From Ezakiella peruensis (GTDB lineage Bacteria; Bacillota; Clostridia; Tissierellales; Peptoniphilaceae): a DNA stretch of 64,000 bases. Under the pieces are notes generated by a model, which did not search any database, was not told the DNA's origin, and saw nothing but the letters and a program-made list of their open reading frames with translations. The stretch's first letter is position 1; each line of letters starts with the position of its first letter. The DNA is taken from contig NZ_LT962471.1 in the NCBI RefSeq assembly GCF_900215725.1, positions 62,273 through 126,272 of the forward strand, in the 5' to 3' direction. This document shows positions 8,524 through 16,439 of the stretch, piece after piece. A program made the translations under genes and the position numbers.

Positions 8524-10098
8524 TTATTTAATTAGGCTTAAAATTTTCGTGTATAAGAGGTAAGAATAAAAATCCTCCCTTGCCGGCAGCTTATAAAAAA
8601 GCTCTGTTGCATCCACGATTCCTTCCCCGTCTACAGAAGCTTGATCGATTACAAGGCTCCCGTCTTTTAGGCTTATAAATGGCGTGAACTCCGTAACTTG
8701 GTCCCTGTGCCTCAAAATAATCTTGGCATTTGAATAAATGTCGCTGATATTTACCGCCAGCAAGGCTGGACCAGTAACGGACATATTTTCAACCGCCAGA
8801 TTTTCCACTTGAGATAACTTTCCTTGTTCAGTCAAATCCAACTGCCTAAGGGCAATAGATGTCGCCTTGTACTTGGGGATTACCAAATAAAATTCTTGGC
8901 CCATCAGACTTATATCAAAAGTTTCTGGGTCTGTCGTAATCATTGGCAAAAATACTGGATCTGCGTAATTGTTAAAGACCATCTGCCAAGGATAGAGGCT
9001 TGCTACCACACTCTTCGTAGTCTCTTCATCATAGGCTCCGCCAACAAAGAGTATAAAGGCCTCTATATTTTTGTCCTCTGGATTTAGGCCGAGAGCCTTG
9101 GCCGTTTGGATAAAGGCTGGCGAGATTTCGCTATCGTTTATATTCAGACCAGCAATGGGAGCTGTCGCTATGGATTCTCCACTACCACCATCAACATACT
9201 GTTTGTAAATAAAATTTGCCTGGCCATTTTGATCTATAAAAATCCGACTCTTTTGAGGATTATAGGAATCCCATAACTCATCTAAGGCCTTGCCTTCAAA
9301 ATACTTGGTGCCCCACAAGAAATATGTATCGTCCATCTGCGAATCATAAAGATTAGCCATGCGATTATATTCCCCTTGGATAGTAGCTTCCAGTCGGCCC
9401 ATTATCTCGTCCTTGCCAATGCCAAAGTGTTTTAAAAGTTCTTCGTCACTTATCAGTTTACCAGTACTTGGGTAAATCCTGTCTGGAATTAAAAAGTTAT
9501 AAACCTTGTGCTTTATAAAATATCCTTCATTAAGATTTAAATATTTCAGGTGGACGCTAATAATTTCCCCGTCATCAAAGGCAGAAAAACTTGCATCCAC
9601 AGGCAGGTCGGTGCCAGCATAATCGTCTTTACTTTCCTCAATAATCTTTAAAAATTCTTGAGAAAGATTTATTAGCTCATCGTTGACCTTCATGGCGTCA
9701 TTGGATGTCAATAAAATCTCTGGCAGGTGGAGGCCGTCAATGGGATTCTTGGCCAATTCCATTAATTTTGGATCGGTCAAGTCCTTCCAAAATTCCCTGT
9801 CCTTGACATGGTCAGACCTAGACCCCATGATGGCTCCATCAACCAAAGCCTGGTCTAAACTTTTGAAGGGATCTCTACTAGTCATCGCCTTCTTACTAGT
9901 GGACGCCTCTTCACCAGCGTCTGCCCTTTCACCAGCATCCGCCTTGTCATCAGTGTCCGCCTTCTTATCAGTATCCGCCTTCTTATCAATGACCGGCCTC
10001 TTGCTAGTGGCAGGGTCATCAACTTTTTTCGAACACGCCATAGTAAAAACCATGGCGAAAATTATCGCAATTATAATAAACAGATTAAATCTCTTCAT
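8524..10098 (-). CDS. Large exported lipoprotein of unknown function
   Basis: About 524 aa from the ATG preceded by GGAGG; a GTG one codon upstream is too close to it. A signal peptide ends in FTMAC, a slightly atypical lipobox, so the mature protein would be anchored through the cysteine. Residues about 25-75 are a low-complexity linker of repeated KKADTD / DKADAG / ERADAGEEAS units, encoded by short DNA repeats at about 9890-10005. The remaining 450 residues form a globular extracellular region with no motif I recognise. It is flanked on both sides by palindromic repeats and seems to be transcribed alone. Confidence 0.75.
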   Translation of the reverse strand: MKRFNLFIIIAIIFAMVFTMACSKKVDDPATSKRPVIDKKADTDKKADTDDKADAGERADAGEEASTSKKAMTSRDPFKSLDQALVDGAIMGSRSDHVKDREFWKDLTDPKLMELAKNPIDGLHLPEILLTSNDAMKVNDELINLSQEFLKIIEESKDDYAGTDLPVDASFSAFDDGEIISVHLKYLNLNEGYFIKHKVYNFLIPDRIYPSTGKLISDEELLKHFGIGKDEIMGRLEATIQGEYNRMANLYDSQMDDTYFLWGTKYFEGKALDELWDSYNPQKSRIFIDQNGQANFIYKQYVDGGSGESIATAPIAGLNINDSEISPAFIQTAKALGLNPEDKNIEAFILFVGGAYDEETTKSVVASLYPWQMVFNNYADPVFLPMITTDPETFDISLMGQEFYLVIPKYKATSIALRQLDLTEQGKLSQVENLAVENMSVTGPALLAVNISDIYSNAKIILRHRDQVTEFTPFISLKDGSLVIDQASVDGEGIVDATELFYKLPAREDFYSYLLYTKILSLIK

Positions 10099-10164
10099 CA
10101 CAAACCTCCTTTATGTAAATACAGATTTCTTGACTATATTTATTTATACCCTTTGCAAATAAAA

Positions 10165-10195
10165 AATGGCCATGATAAATGGCCATTAGATTTTT
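10165..10195. terminator. Bidirectional hairpin
   Basis: AATGGCCAT and ATGGCCATT flank a GATAA loop, with T-rich sequence on the plus side and an A-rich start that reads as a T run on the minus side. It resembles the hairpin at 8061-8085. Confidence 0.45.
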
Positions 10196-10239
10196 GTTGT
10201 TAATAATTTTTTTGAACATATCAATTTTTTCCTTCACCT

Positions 10240-10402
10240 TTTGGGCGGGACTTTTCGGTCCACATTCTCCTCAGACTCTTGTACTCAATCGTTTGTCCCT
10301 ACGGTCCAACGATTGAACAAGAGGTTGCGTGAGTCAACGCTAGCCAATCATCTTCACGCTTTCGTGCTCGATTCTTGGGCGTGGCTGCAAGTGGACCCTA
10401 CG
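10240..10402. repeat. Partial nested palindromic module
   Basis: GGTCCAC at about 10257 pairs with GTGGACC at about 10392, enclosing CTCTTGT / ACAAGAG (10276-10282, 10317-10323) around CAATCGTT / AACGATTG. The segment is a close relative of the inner part of the element at 8267-8514, but with the C and G of one stem pair exchanged. Confidence 0.75.
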
Positions 10403-10477
10403 TATGTTCTGATAACTTTTATGTTTTTATTTACATTAAGCAAATTTATTTTTTAATTATTCTCTACCTATATACAT

Positions 10478-10660
10478 AATTTGCGAGGAAATTTCGATGA
10501 GATTCTCTCTACCTATATACATAAATTTCGTAGGAAAATTCGATGAGAAAGGCGAAGTACAGAAATTTTGCGAATGAGGTGGGCTTAGTGCCCTCCGCAA
10601 TGAGCAAATATTTCGAAACAAGCCTTTATCGCGAATTTAACACGAAATTAACCGCAAATT
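10478..10660. repeat. Nested palindromic element, copy 3 (supplies the pgeF stop codon)
   Basis: It starts AATTTGCGAGGAAATTTCG and ends CACGAAATTAACCGCAAATT. A second left-end-like sequence (AAATTTCGTAGGAAA) is nested at about 10523. The apical stem is GGGC / GCCC (10581-10584, 10590-10593). The last element base is also part of the TAA stop of pgeF. Confidence 0.85.
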
Positions 10661-11355
10661 TATGGGATATAGATTATTGCGTTCAATCCATAATCTGTTT
10701 TTTCCCTTCTATATGAATGGAAGATTTTACTCGTAAATGTATCGTGTTTGCAAATATGAATGTCATTCGCCTTTAATCCTGCCCTGATCAATTCTGTTTT
10801 GACGAATTTTTGCAGGTCAAAATAATATTTGCCTGGGTTTTTTCCATCCAGGGTCAAGAACTTGTTAAAGTCCCTCCGCCCTTTGAATTCCCTTACAAAG
10901 TCCTCACTCACTTGAAATGAATCTTTTTGTATGGACGGTAAGAGATAGGCTTCCATCTCTGTCCGCCTGCCTAGCTTATTTATGGCCTCAAAATAGATGC
11001 GTTTTTGCACGCCTCGCCAACCTGAATGCAGGAGGGCGGCCCTCTTTGAATTTTTATCCTTGATTAAAATCGGTATGCAATCTGCCGTGACGACCATGAC
11101 TGGACGATCCTCAGTAATAAAGCCGTCCACACCCACGTACTCGCCAGGATGCGGGTCTACGATTATATTTTTTGTGTGCTTTTGCCTGGTCTTTGAAATG
11201 AGCTTATCTGTCATCTTGAAGTGCCTTAGGAATTTATTGGTGTTTTTCACATTGTAGCGACGAAAATTATAGGGAAGGCCCGTCATAAAAAGTTTAGACC
11301 CGTCTGCAAATTCACCCACATAAATTCCCTCTGCATATTTTTTCATTTGATCCAT
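10660..11355 (-). CDS. pgeF: PgeF/YfiH-type multicopper-like purine nucleoside phosphorylase
   Basis: 231 aa of the YfiH/'polyphenol oxidase' family, full length. The metal ligands expected in the family are present: a histidine in RQKHTKN (H60), cysteine in TADCIPI (C93) and histidine in LLHSGWRG (H110). Members phosphorolyse or deaminate purine nucleosides, and the E. coli homologue clears wrongly built peptidoglycan precursors; which role applies here is not visible. It overlaps the bofA-like gene by 13 bases and is last in a MATE-bofA-pgeF operon. Its stop codon is formed at the border of a repeat element. Confidence 0.9.
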   Translation of the reverse strand: MDQMKKYAEGIYVGEFADGSKLFMTGLPYNFRRYNVKNTNKFLRHFKMTDKLISKTRQKHTKNIIVDPHPGEYVGVDGFITEDRPVMVVTADCIPILIKDKNSKRAALLHSGWRGVQKRIYFEAINKLGRRTEMEAYLLPSIQKDSFQVSEDFVREFKGRRDFNKFLTLDGKNPGKYYFDLQKFVKTELIRAGLKANDIHICKHDTFTSKIFHSYRREKTDYGLNAIIYIP

Positions 11356-11585
11356 AAATAATACACCACCATTATTACCGCCATTGGCACACCGAAAAAT
11401 CCTATTAGAAGGGAGTTCAAAAAGTTCAGGGGAATCTCACCGCCCACCATGGATATAAAAGCGTTTATAACAATAATTATAACAAATCCAACAGCTGCGT
11501 TTACCAGGAGCTTGATAATCGTCTTAAAAGAAAATTTTAAGATCAAATAGACTAAGATTACAATTGCAATTGCGACTAGGCTCAT
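11343..11585 (-). CDS. BofA-like small membrane protein
   Basis: 80 aa, with two or three hydrophobic helices and the family's central NAAVGFVIIIVIN and C-terminal GFFGVPMAVIMVV segments. BofA in Bacillus holds the SpoIVFB pro-sigma-K protease inactive. Peptoniphilaceae are mostly regarded as non-sporulating, so the role here is open. It starts with ATGA overlap on the MATE gene and overlaps pgeF, hence translationally coupled. Confidence 0.8.
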   Translation of the reverse strand: MSLVAIAIVILVYLILKFSFKTIIKLLVNAAVGFVIIIVINAFISMVGGEIPLNFLNSLLIGFFGVPMAVIMVVYYLWIK

Positions 11586-12940
11586 GCTGCCAGCCTCCTA
11601 ATCCATTTTTGCTTTCTGGTCCTGGGCAGAGTGATAGCCAACTTGGCAATTTCTTCCAGAGAAATCAAAACCATAACTCCATAGAGTGGCCAGCCCAAAA
11701 CTATGGCTCCCAAATAAGCCATTGGGACGCCAATCAGATAGGCAGTCGAAGTTTCAGCCACCAGGGAATATTTTATATCGCCACCACCGCGGACAACGCC
11801 GACCACGATTGTGGAGTTGGCGGTCTTGATTGGATAAAAAATTCCCATTACAACCAAGGCCTCCATGGCAATTTGCCTAACCTCAGGAGTCAGATCAAAG
11901 AGCAAGAGCAGATATTTCCTGGCCAAAATTAAAATTATTCCAAGTAATGCCCCCAGATAAAGCGAAGCGATGATTGACTTGTCGGCCATGTCTTGGGCCC
12001 GGTTCAAATCGCCCTCGCCAATCTTGGTCCCCACCACAACCGCAGTTGCAGACGAGAGTCCACGGGCAAATATATAAAGCATATTGGAAACGGCAAAGGC
12101 CACTTGAACGGCCGCCGTTGAATCAACACCAGTCTTGGCATAGAAAAAGTTATAAAGGACTTGGGCAAAGGACCAGAGGATTTCCTCCAAAATTACCGGT
12201 ATAACTATTAGGGAAAAGTTTTTGAAAAATTTAAAATCCGTCTTAAAAAATTCGGCAAGCCTAAAATAAAGGGGCCCCTTGTATTTGACAACTACAAAAA
12301 TATAAACGCCCAGCTCTATAAATCTGGCGATAATTGTCCCGACAGCTGCGCCCAAAACGCCCAGCTCAGGCATGCCAAATTTACCAAAGATAAAGCAGTA
12401 GTTAAAAAATGCGTTGGCAAAAAACGAAATAATCGAAGCCATTAGTGGCGTACGGGGATTACCCGTCGACCGCATGGCCACGCCAAAGGCAAAGGACAGG
12501 GATGTCACTATATATGAAGCAGAAACCGCCCTTAGGTAAATTACGCCCGCCTCAATAACCATAGGATCATCGGCTATAAAAAGCGCAATGATCTGATGGG
12601 GAAAAGTCAGAGCGCAAATATTAAAGATCAGGGCTATTACAAAGGAATACTTGAGGGAGAGGATCATGGTCTTTCGCACAGACTTGTAATCCTCCCTGCC
12701 ATTAAACTGGGAAAATAAAATAGCCGATCCCGTATTTAAACCAAACAGAAAAAAACTAAAGAAAAAGAAAACCTGGTTGGCAAGACCCACGCCTGCAATG
12801 GCGGCAGTGCCAAGCTTGGTAATCATAAAAGTATCCAAAGTATTTAGCGACGAAGCGATCAGCGACTGGATTGTAACCGGTATTGCAATCTGCAAGGTCG
12901 CATTTACAAACTCCTTATCCCTTAAAATTTTTTTAAGCAT
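11582..12940 (-). CDS. MATE family multidrug/sodium efflux transporter
   Basis: About 452 aa from the ATG following GGTGGAGG; an upstream in-frame start is unlikely because it precedes that ribosome site. Twelve hydrophobic helices in two bundles, with the typical MATE start (AIPVTIQSLIASSLNTLDTFMI) and the GVGLANQVFFF and GPLYGVMVL segments. MATE proteins expel cationic drugs and dyes using sodium or proton gradients. The substrate is unknown. It heads an operon with the bofA-like gene and pgeF. A second, distinct MATE gene lies at 22876-24249. Confidence 0.93.
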   Translation of the reverse strand: MLKKILRDKEFVNATLQIAIPVTIQSLIASSLNTLDTFMITKLGTAAIAGVGLANQVFFFFSFFLFGLNTGSAILFSQFNGREDYKSVRKTMILSLKYSFVIALIFNICALTFPHQIIALFIADDPMVIEAGVIYLRAVSASYIVTSLSFAFGVAMRSTGNPRTPLMASIISFFANAFFNYCFIFGKFGMPELGVLGAAVGTIIARFIELGVYIFVVVKYKGPLYFRLAEFFKTDFKFFKNFSLIVIPVILEEILWSFAQVLYNFFYAKTGVDSTAAVQVAFAVSNMLYIFARGLSSATAVVVGTKIGEGDLNRAQDMADKSIIASLYLGALLGIILILARKYLLLLFDLTPEVRQIAMEALVVMGIFYPIKTANSTIVVGVVRGGGDIKYSLVAETSTAYLIGVPMAYLGAIVLGWPLYGVMVLISLEEIAKLAITLPRTRKQKWIRRLAA

Positions 12941-13074
12941 AAAAAACCTCCACCAGTAAAAGCAAATATACATTTATTTTACCACAGACCCCTGCCTCCT
13001 GCAATTACATTTTGGTTACTAATGCCAGCAAGGGTCAGCTTTTTTGGCAAATCACGCGACATTATAGTGAAAAA

Positions 13075-13126
13075 CAAAAAATAACGCCTAGCGTTGGAGA
13101 GGCCGTGGTTTATCCCGGCCATTTTT
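13075..13126 (-). repeat. ATAAA-loop hairpin module with second hairpin
   Basis: On the minus strand it reads ATGGCCGGGATAAACCACGGCC, then CCAACGCTAGGCGTT and a T run. It is a degenerate relative of the modules at 49300 and 52313, which share the ACGC-TTC-GCGT second hairpin. Both strands end in T runs, so it could act as a two-way terminator. Confidence 0.6.
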
Positions 13127-13135
13127 TTATACAAA

Positions 13136-13160
13136 AAAGGCCCACAATAATGTGGGCCAA
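13136..13160 (-). terminator. Terminator of the HExxH peptidase gene
   Basis: On the minus strand GGCCCACA pairs with TGTGGGCC around TTAT, followed by TTTTTTG. It lies 15 bases after the stop codon at 13173. Confidence 0.85.
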
Positions 13161-13172
13161 ATTTTCAATCCC

Positions 13173-13634
13173 TTAATCCAATTTCTTAAGGCCATCATAC
13201 AATTCATTAAAGGACTTTATTTTTTTCATTCTACCAAAAGAAAATTCTGTGTTTTCTCCAAATTCCAACAGGAAGCATTTTGCAAGCTCCTCTACGGTAA
13301 CTTCAAGAGTTTCAAAAAAAGTTTGATATGCGAAGTTCTGCTCCTTGCTGCCCTCTTTAAACATATTAATTATCATTGACTCACACACTTGGTCCAGTGG
13401 ATACATCTTTATGTGCATGAACTCGTGAACAATCGTCTCTTCAATGTTTTCATCCTTAGGGCTAGCAGCATTTAACATTAGAATCGCCTTTTTATCAGTT
13501 GGATCAATTTTAAAATCCCCCGTCTTCTTCCAGTCCTCATCCTCCACAAATTCCAATCTAATATCCCACTCAGGAACAATCCTGAGTTTTTTTGTATACT
13601 TATCAAAAATTTCCCTTGCCTTCAACCTATCCAT
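13173..13634 (-). CDS. HExxH zinc-metallopeptidase-like protein
   Basis: 153 aa from the ATG with a GGAGA ribosome site four bases upstream; a longer in-frame start exists but is less well supported. Residues 70-74 are HEFMH within EETIVHEFMHIKMYPLD, the zinc-binding HExxH of gluzincin-type peptidases. The rest is charged and soluble, with no signal peptide. ImmA/IrrE-like or SprT-like folds are possible; no substrate can be named. Its 3' end is duplicated as a remnant at 834-885. It lies next to the distal end of the CRISPR array. Confidence 0.75.
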   Translation of the reverse strand: MDRLKAREIFDKYTKKLRIVPEWDIRLEFVEDEDWKKTGDFKIDPTDKKAILMLNAASPKDENIEETIVHEFMHIKMYPLDQVCESMIINMFKEGSKEQNFAYQTFFETLEVTVEELAKCFLLEFGENTEFSFGRMKKIKSFNELYDGLKKLD

Positions 13635-13719
13635 ACCATCTCCTATATTTTTCAAAACACAAAATCATGCTAATATTCTTGAATCAATTATAGCACAAGA
13701 TATAAACAATTTCATAAAA

Positions 13720-13782
13720 ATTTATTAATCCAAGTCTCTGTTTTTAAGTAAAGTCATCCGCAAAGATACTTTTCAAAATTTA
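13720..13782 (-). pseudogene. 3' remnant of a relative of the 886-1500 gene
   Basis: On the minus strand the sequence reads like the last codons of the gene at 886-1500 (KNIFMDGFIEKTETW), sharing AAACAGAGACTTGGATT, but with a frameshift and a stop. It is joined without a gap to the degenerate last CRISPR repeat at 13783. It lies upstream of the HExxH gene, in the same relative order as at 834-1500. Confidence 0.7.
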
Positions 13783-14545
13783 GTTTTAGTCCTATATTAA
13801 ATTACATAACTCTCAAACCCATACGGGATGCACCGAAACCAAGGAATTGTTTTAGTCCTATATGAAATTACATAACTCTCAAACACGAATCGGACACCAA
13901 AGCCGAGAAGAAATGTTTTAGTCCTATATGAAATTACATAACTCTCAAACAGGGCAGGACCGTGGTTGAAGATGTCAAAGGTTTTAGTCCTATATGAAAT
14001 TACATAACTCTCAAACCTGACGAAAGTAACAGAGACTCCACCTTTGGTTTTAGTCCTATATGAAATTACATAACTCTCAAACTTCCAACTCATTATTTGC
14101 CTTGCTGTCATTGTTTTAGTCCTATATGAAATTACATAACTCTCAAACTTCCAACTCATTATTTGCCTTGCTGTCATTGTTTTAGTCCTATATGAAATTA
14201 CATAACTCTCAAACACATCACCTTTTTCATATCTTACGATTGTTGTTTTAGTCCTATATGAAATTACATAACTCTCAAACAGCGTATTCATTGGCAATCG
14301 CTCCGCAATATGTTTTAGTCCTATATGAAATTACATAACTCTCAAACCTATATACAGCTCTTTTGATAGAGATAAGGGTTTTAGTCCTATATGAAATTAC
14401 ATAACTCTCAAACTCTTCGGGTATACAGTGCTTCATAAATGGAGTTTTAGTCCTATATGAAATTACATAACTCTCAAACAAAACATATAAAGAAGCCTTG
14501 TATATTTATGTTTTAGTCCTATATGAAATTACATAACTCTCAAAC
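13783..14545 (-). CRISPR. Type II-A CRISPR array, 12 repeats and 11 spacers
   Basis: 36-base repeats with 30-base spacers (one of 31, at 14281-14311). In crRNA direction (minus strand) each repeat begins GTTTGAGAGTTATG and ends ATAGGACTAAAAC. Repeats start at 13783, 13849, 13915, 13981, 14047, 14113, 14179, 14245, 14312, 14378, 14444 and 14510. The repeat at 13783 carries a G-to-T change (plus-strand ATATTAAATT) and marks the leader-distal end. Spacers at 14083-14112 and 14149-14178 are identical, indicating duplication of a repeat-spacer unit. The minus orientation follows from the cas gene direction, the decayed distal repeat, and pairing of the repeat's 5' half with the tracrRNA. Confidence 0.98.
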
Positions 14546-14585
14546 CTCAAATTCAAAGGTTTAAGGTTAATAGCCATGACGTAAG
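14546..14585 (-). promoter_or_regulatory. Short CRISPR leader with ATTTGAG leader-anchoring sequence
   Basis: Only 40 bases separate the csn2 stop codon from the first repeat. In crRNA direction the last seven leader bases are ATTTGAG, the element shown in Streptococcus thermophilus type II-A loci to direct new spacer insertion. No strong separate promoter fits in this gap, so pre-crRNA may come from the cas operon or a promoter inside csn2. Confidence 0.75.
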
Positions 14586-15254
14586 CTATATTTCACATAG
14601 GTCTTGGTCAATTATTCTTAAATGTTCACAAGTTTTGACTTCCCTTGTGATTTTATTTTGTAGGGCTAAAAGCTTAATTTCATTGTAGCATAAGAATTTA
14701 TTTAGTTCAACTAGATCTTCTTCTGTTAAAAAGCTATCTAGGTTTACTATTATAAATAATTTTTTATTCAATAATTCTGAACTTACTTTTATATACTCGG
14801 TTAGTCTTTCTAATATTGATGTTTTTTCATAATCGAATTCTACCGAGAGTGCTTTGAAGAAATTTTGGTAGTTTATTTCATCTGATTTTAGAGAAAATCT
14901 AGACCTGTACCTTAGTTCATCTACAATATTTGCAATGGCGCTTTCCATTTCTAGCTTTTTTATATACATGTCCTCTGAGCATAAGTCTTCTTCAAGTTCT
15001 GTATAGAGTTTTTTCAATATAGTAGCTGCATTGGCTTCTATATTAAATAGGTCGAATATTATATCAGTTGTTTTAGATATATCTATCTTCTTGTAGTCGT
15101 CTATAAGTTCAATTTCTTCGCTCTCTTTATTGCTAACTTCTATTAATGTTCTAAGAAAGTTAGTGAAGTGTTCTGTATCCTCTATAACCAAAGTATTTAA
15201 AGTTTTTGCCTTTATTTCATATGAGTTTTCAAGGTATTGGCTTACAAGGTTCAT
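14586..15254 (-). CDS. csn2: Csn2, type II-A adaptation protein
   Basis: 222 aa, the length of the short Csn2 group. Position (last cas gene, before the array) and pattern fit: an alpha/beta core with a C-terminal KKLFIIVNLDSFLTEEDLVELN and EVKTCEHLRIIDQDLCEI. Csn2 forms a ring that slides on double-stranded DNA ends and is needed for spacer acquisition with Cas1, Cas2 and Cas9. It overlaps cas2 by four bases. Its presence assigns the locus to subtype II-A. Confidence 0.92.
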   Translation of the reverse strand: MNLVSQYLENSYEIKAKTLNTLVIEDTEHFTNFLRTLIEVSNKESEEIELIDDYKKIDISKTTDIIFDLFNIEANAATILKKLYTELEEDLCSEDMYIKKLEMESAIANIVDELRYRSRFSLKSDEINYQNFFKALSVEFDYEKTSILERLTEYIKVSSELLNKKLFIIVNLDSFLTEEDLVELNKFLCYNEIKLLALQNKITREVKTCEHLRIIDQDLCEI

Positions 15255-15571
15255 AATATTATCAGCCTCCTATCATCTGTGATATATTCATCTGAGACTT
15301 CGCCTACCAGTATTTCCATTCTTGAAAATTGTTTTTCAGTTATTATAAACATTTGCACCAGGCCTTTATCTGGCTTATTGTCCCTGACTTTATTGGCTAT
15401 CAATTGCGCCATGCTTTGGTTAAGGGCAATTTTTGTATAGACTGATTCTTGCATCATCATAAAACCATTTTTTATTAAAAATTTTCTAAACTCCCTATAA
15501 TTTCTCTTGTCTTTTGCATTTAAGGTTGGGAGATCAAACATTACTATTAGTCTCATATATCTATAACTCAT
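15251..15571 (-). CDS. cas2: Cas2, spacer integration subunit
   Basis: 106 aa. The ferredoxin-like fold starts YMRLIVMFDLPTLNAKDKRNY, in which the aspartate of FDLP is the conserved residue, followed by RKFLIKNGFMMMQESVYTK, typical of type II Cas2. It bridges two Cas1 dimers in the integrase complex. It overlaps cas1 by 11 bases and csn2 by four. Confidence 0.97.
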   Translation of the reverse strand: MSYRYMRLIVMFDLPTLNAKDKRNYREFRKFLIKNGFMMMQESVYTKIALNQSMAQLIANKVRDNKPDKGLVQMFIITEKQFSRMEILVGEVSDEYITDDRRLIIL

Positions 15572-16439
15572 ACTTGGGGAACCTTAATAGTGATAGGTCT
15601 CTATTGTTTAGGGTATCAAAAACAGACCTAACGTATATGTCTATTGCTTGATTTACTCGTGTGTTTTTGTTGTCTATACTTATCTCCTTATTTAATAAAT
15701 TAATTAACTCAAACTTTTGGTCTTGGTCGAAGGTCTTTTTAACACTATTATATACATGGTCATCAACAAGGCCCCTCCATGGCTCTATGAGATCGCTTGA
15801 TAGATTAAATTGATTGAACATATTGTCATGAAATATGCCAATTTGTGTTATGTATCCATTTGACACAACCTGTCTATTTATCGATGAGAGTAGAATTGAA
15901 TAGCCGTAATTTAGGGCAGCATTTAAATTTGAATCATCACTCCTAGAAAAATCTTTACCAAAGAGGGCATTAAAATAAACCTTTGCAGCGTGTCCTTCGC
16001 GATTTGTGCTGTCATAAAATTCAACTTCATCTATATATTTTTCTAACAACTTGTATTCGTTTTTCTTGCAAGATTTAAGGAGACTCATTTGATTTTTTAT
16101 TTTTTGCCTGACTATTAGCTGCCAGACATCCCCTTTTATATAATCATCCCACTTTATCTGAGAGCGGATTTTCTCGCTAGTATTGTAGGATGAATAAAAG
16201 GGCGATACCTCTGCTGTGGGATTTCGCTTTTCATCGCAGAATATTAATTTGATTTTGTTTTTGACTATCTCATTTAATAGTGCAAATGTAATAGAGGCCT
16301 CAGTCGTATTTACAATAATGTGAGATATGTCTTTTAAGTATATTTTGCGAACCTTGTTGCCATCTTGCCTTACGACAAGATGGCTTAGTTTTAATTCAAG
16401 TTTCGCACGATTATCTATGACCACTACTCTCCAAGTCAT
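15561..16439 (-). CDS. cas1: Cas1, CRISPR integrase
   Basis: 292 aa, normal for type II Cas1. The metal-binding residues are visible: E148 in NREGHAAKVYF, H204 in GIFHDN and acidic D216/E219 in DLIEPWR. The N terminus begins MTWRVVVIDNRAKLELK, a beta-sandwich as in other type II-A proteins. It catalyses insertion of spacers at the leader end. It overlaps cas9 by four bases (translational coupling). Confidence 0.98.
   Translation of the reverse strand: MTWRVVVIDNRAKLELKLSHLVVRQDGNKVRKIYLKDISHIIVNTTEASITFALLNEIVKNKIKLIFCDEKRNPTAEVSPFYSSYNTSEKIRSQIKWDDYIKGDVWQLIVRQKIKNQMSLLKSCKKNEYKLLEKYIDEVEFYDSTNREGHAAKVYFNALFGKDFSRSDDSNLNAALNYGYSILLSSINRQVVSNGYITQIGIFHDNMFNQFNLSSDLIEPWRGLVDDHVYNSVKKTFDQDQKFELINLLNKEISIDNKNTRVNQAIDIYVRSVFDTLNNRDLSLLRFPKYEL

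Noticed and set aside
13797-14481. Open reading frames through the CRISPR array repeating ESYVISYRTK
   Set aside because: They are translations of the 36-base repeats and spacers and have no ribosome site.
13783-14545. CRISPR array transcribed on the plus strand because the repeat there starts GTTTTAGTCC
   Set aside because: The cas genes run on the minus strand, the degenerate repeat is at 13783, the leader anchor ATTTGAG is on the csn2 side, and only the minus-strand repeat pairs with the tracrRNA in the right geometry.
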